A stretch of DNA of 40,061 nt, taken from Clostridia bacterium. GTDB taxonomy: Bacteria > Bacillota_A > Clostridia > Christensenellales > Aristaeellaceae. The position numbers and the translations under genes were made by a program. Location of the stretch: positions 1 through 40,061 of the forward strand of contig JAFXMP010000367.1 of assembly GCA_017530275.1 (NCBI GenBank), given 5' to 3'. The notes beneath the pieces were generated by a model. It ran no database searches. It was not told the DNA's origin and saw nothing but the letters and a program-made list of their open reading frames with translations. Of this stretch, positions 38,575 through 40,061 are shown piece by piece (position 1 is the stretch's first letter; each line of letters begins with the position of its first letter).

Positions 38575-39736
38575 ATGAAACGGGGTCGATTTCTGGTGAA
38601 AAGAATCCTTTCCCTGCTGCTTTCCGTATGCCTGCTGCTGGCCTTTATGATTCCCGCCCTGGCAGAGGGTGAGATCACCGTAACGGAGATTCAGAAGTAT
38701 GGCAATCTGGTGCTGTCCCAGCGGGGGAGCGATTTCCTGAATCAGGGCTATGCTTACAGCGATATCGTGACCGCCGCCATCAACGGCGCGGACTACGAAA
38801 TGCCCGTGGGCAGCAACTATTCCGACGTGGACCAGGGCACCATGATCTGCCGCGTGGTGATCAAGGAAGATACCCAAGAGGATTGCGTCATCCTGGCTAT
38901 CAACATGGGCGACCTGGCCACCACGTCGGGCATCGCCGTGAAGGAAAAGATCGAGGCCGATCCCGGCTACGTGTGGCACTATCAGGTGGAAGAACCCGTG
39001 GCTGTCACCATCGCCATGAAGGAAAAGGGCGGCTACTATGACCAGTACTTGATACACCAGCTCACCCGCAGCGAAGACCGGGCCAGCTATCCCGACCTGA
39101 CCGACGAACAGTTTGCCAATTTCCGCGCCGTCACCACTACGGGCATGGGCGAAAACAAGCTGTACCGTTCCTCCTCTCCCGTGAACCCTGAAATCAACCG
39201 CAGCAAGGAAGCGGATGCCGCCGCTGCTGCCGCTGGCGTAAAAACCTTCGTGAACCTGGCCGATAACGAGGAAACCATGAAGGGCTACGAGGGCTTCGCC
39301 GATTCCTATTACGCGGGGCAGGCCGTCATCTGCCTGAACTTGGGCGTAGACTTCGCCGCCGACGAGTTCAAGGCTGGACTAGCCCAGGGCGTGCGCTTCA
39401 TCGCCAGGAACGAAGGCCCCTATCTGGTGCACTGCAACGAGGGCAAGGACCGGGCAGTTTGTTTCCGCAGTGCTGGAGGCGCTGATGGGCGCCACCGCCG
39501 AGGAAATCATCGCCGATTACATGGTCACCTATTACAACTATTACGGCGTACAGCCCGGCACCGAGCAGTATGACATCGTGGCTGCCAGAAATATCCAGAA
39601 GAGCCTGGCCGCCGCTTTCGGCATGACCAGCATCTTTGACGGCGACCTCCAGGCCGCCGCCGTGGATTACCTGACCACTATCGGCGTAAGCGCGGAGGAT
39701 ATCGCCGCTGTTCAGGCCAACCTGGCGGCTAACTGA
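38575..39736 (+). pseudogene. Secreted tyrosine phosphatase, frameshifted after the active site
   Basis: A secreted protein-tyrosine-phosphatase-like protein read in two frames. The first frame (38575-39573) has a signal peptide (ending near PALAEG), 'KLYRSSSPVNPEINRS', VKTFVNLADNEETM and the active-site loop HCNEGKDRA (Cys and Arg present). Right after that, near 39455-39460, the frame is lost (two bases missing or one extra). The family sequence resumes in the other frame (39470-39736) with VLEALMGATAEEIIADYMVTYYNYYGV. Restoring the frame would give the expected Gly after the loop. It is either a recent pseudogene or a sequencing error. The gene start may be GTG 38596 rather than ATG 38575, because the promoter lies so close. 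Confidence 0.85.
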
Positions 39737-39853
39737 TCCAACAAACCTGCGTCCGCCATCCTTGAGGAATACGATGTGGAGGAAGAAACCTGCGGGAGGG
39801 ACCTGGACGCCGTGCTCAAGGATATGCTGGAAATGGGCGTCATTGAGGAATAG
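39737..39853 (+). pseudogene. PqqD-like C-terminal fragment
   Basis: Directly after the phosphatase stop codon, in the same frame and without a usable start, the translation reads ...AILEEYDVEEETCGRDLDAVLKDMLEMGVIEE and then stops. This pattern (Y-D-V-x-E-E-x-x-x-x-D-hxxhLxxhhxxGhIxx) is the C-terminal half of PqqD/RRE peptide-binding proteins of RiPP pathways. The N-terminal half is absent, so it looks like a remnant of a deletion or rearrangement. Short length limits certainty. Confidence 0.55.
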
Positions 39854-39883
39854 CGTTTCCACGCCCGCTTGACGATGAACGAA

Positions 39884-39925
39884 CGAAAGCCCCGGCCTTG
39901 CATGCGCCGGGGCTTTCGTCTGTTT
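39884..39925 (+). terminator. Intrinsic terminator hairpin next to the intron insertion site
   Basis: Arms GAAAGCCCCGGC (39885-39896) and GCCGGGGCTTTC (39906-39917) form a perfect 12-bp stem with a 9-base loop, followed by GTCTGTTT before the intron begins. The T run looks interrupted by the intron. Confidence 0.85.
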
Positions 39926-40061
39926 GTGTGCCGGGCATGGCACGATTCTTGCGGGTGAAAGTCCTGCCACGGGTATTTACCGCCAAGTGTAGCGAACCGC
40001 AAGCTGCTGCCGGCAACGGCAGGAGGGGAGGAAGCGGTGTAGCAAAGCCAGCGAGCCTACG
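39926..40061 (+). mobile_element. 5' end of a group II intron (probably class C), truncated by the window edge
   Basis: From 39926 the sequence reads GTGTGCCGGGCATGG, which is very close to the 5' end I recall for the Oceanobacillus iheyensis group IIC intron. It continues with the GGGTGAAAGTCC element, AACCGCAAGC, a GCTGCCGGCAACGGCAG stem and GGAGGAAGCGG...GCAAAGCC, as in domain I of bacterial group II introns. Class C introns insert just after terminator hairpins, and this one lies eight bases after the terminator stem. The intron-encoded reverse transcriptase, if any, would be beyond the window. Confidence 0.75.

Overview
The window looks like a chromosomal segment of a moderately GC-rich, Gram-positive, spore-forming member of the Clostridia. 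The evidence is a YaaQ/HolB/YaaT (darA-holB-ricT) block, a type III glutamine synthetase, a Spo0E-like phosphatase gene preceded by Spo0A-type boxes, heterodimeric ABC exporters, sigma-A promoters and strong Shine-Dalgarno sequences. No tRNA, rRNA, CRISPR array or transposase was seen. Coding is dense and most starts are clear, including several GTG and TTG starts.

Layout. (1) 1-5.6 kb, minus strand: a partial folate-type ECF S component, then a metal-homeostasis operon reading from a Fur/Zur-type regulator (5521) through a small Cys/His membrane protein, a secreted CbiK-like chelatase, a zinc-binding ZnuA carrying two inserted ZinT domains, and a secreted OB-like protein. (2) 5.7-9.3 kb, minus strand: a TetR-headed operon with two GNAT acetyltransferases, a membrane protein, an Fe-S/flavin reductase and an anchored protein. 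(3) 9.4-13.9 kb: an AraC regulator divergent from a heterodimeric ABC exporter, followed by an overlooked 46-residue double-glycine leader-type peptide gene. (4) 14.3-25.8 kb: core functions (murC, comF, a flavoprotein, galM, a degenerate VanY-like protein, darA-holB-ricT, a small signal-type protein) and a large EndoQ-helicase fusion. (5) 25.8-30.8 kb: the Spo0E-like gene with its box array, serC-serA and glnN. (6) 30.8-36 kb, minus strand: a four-gene, mostly translationally coupled partner-switching operon (STAS antagonist, DUF2156 protein, MATE pump fused to a degenerate RsbW-type ATPase domain, and sensor-PP2C-kinase fusion). (7) 36-40 kb: a ThuA-like protein, a second MATE pump with a possible 5-codon leader ORF, a frameshifted secreted tyrosine phosphatase, a PqqD fragment, a terminator and the 5' end of a group II intron inserted just after that terminator.

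The best candidates for something undescribed are the partner-switching/MATE operon at 30.8-35.9 kb, the zinc operon with its ZinT-inserted ZnuA and structured tandem repeats, and the Spo0A-box array at the Spo0E-like gene. Next come the RiPP-like leader peptide at 14 kb and the EndoQ-helicase fusion. All functional statements are read from sequence motifs; no database search was run.
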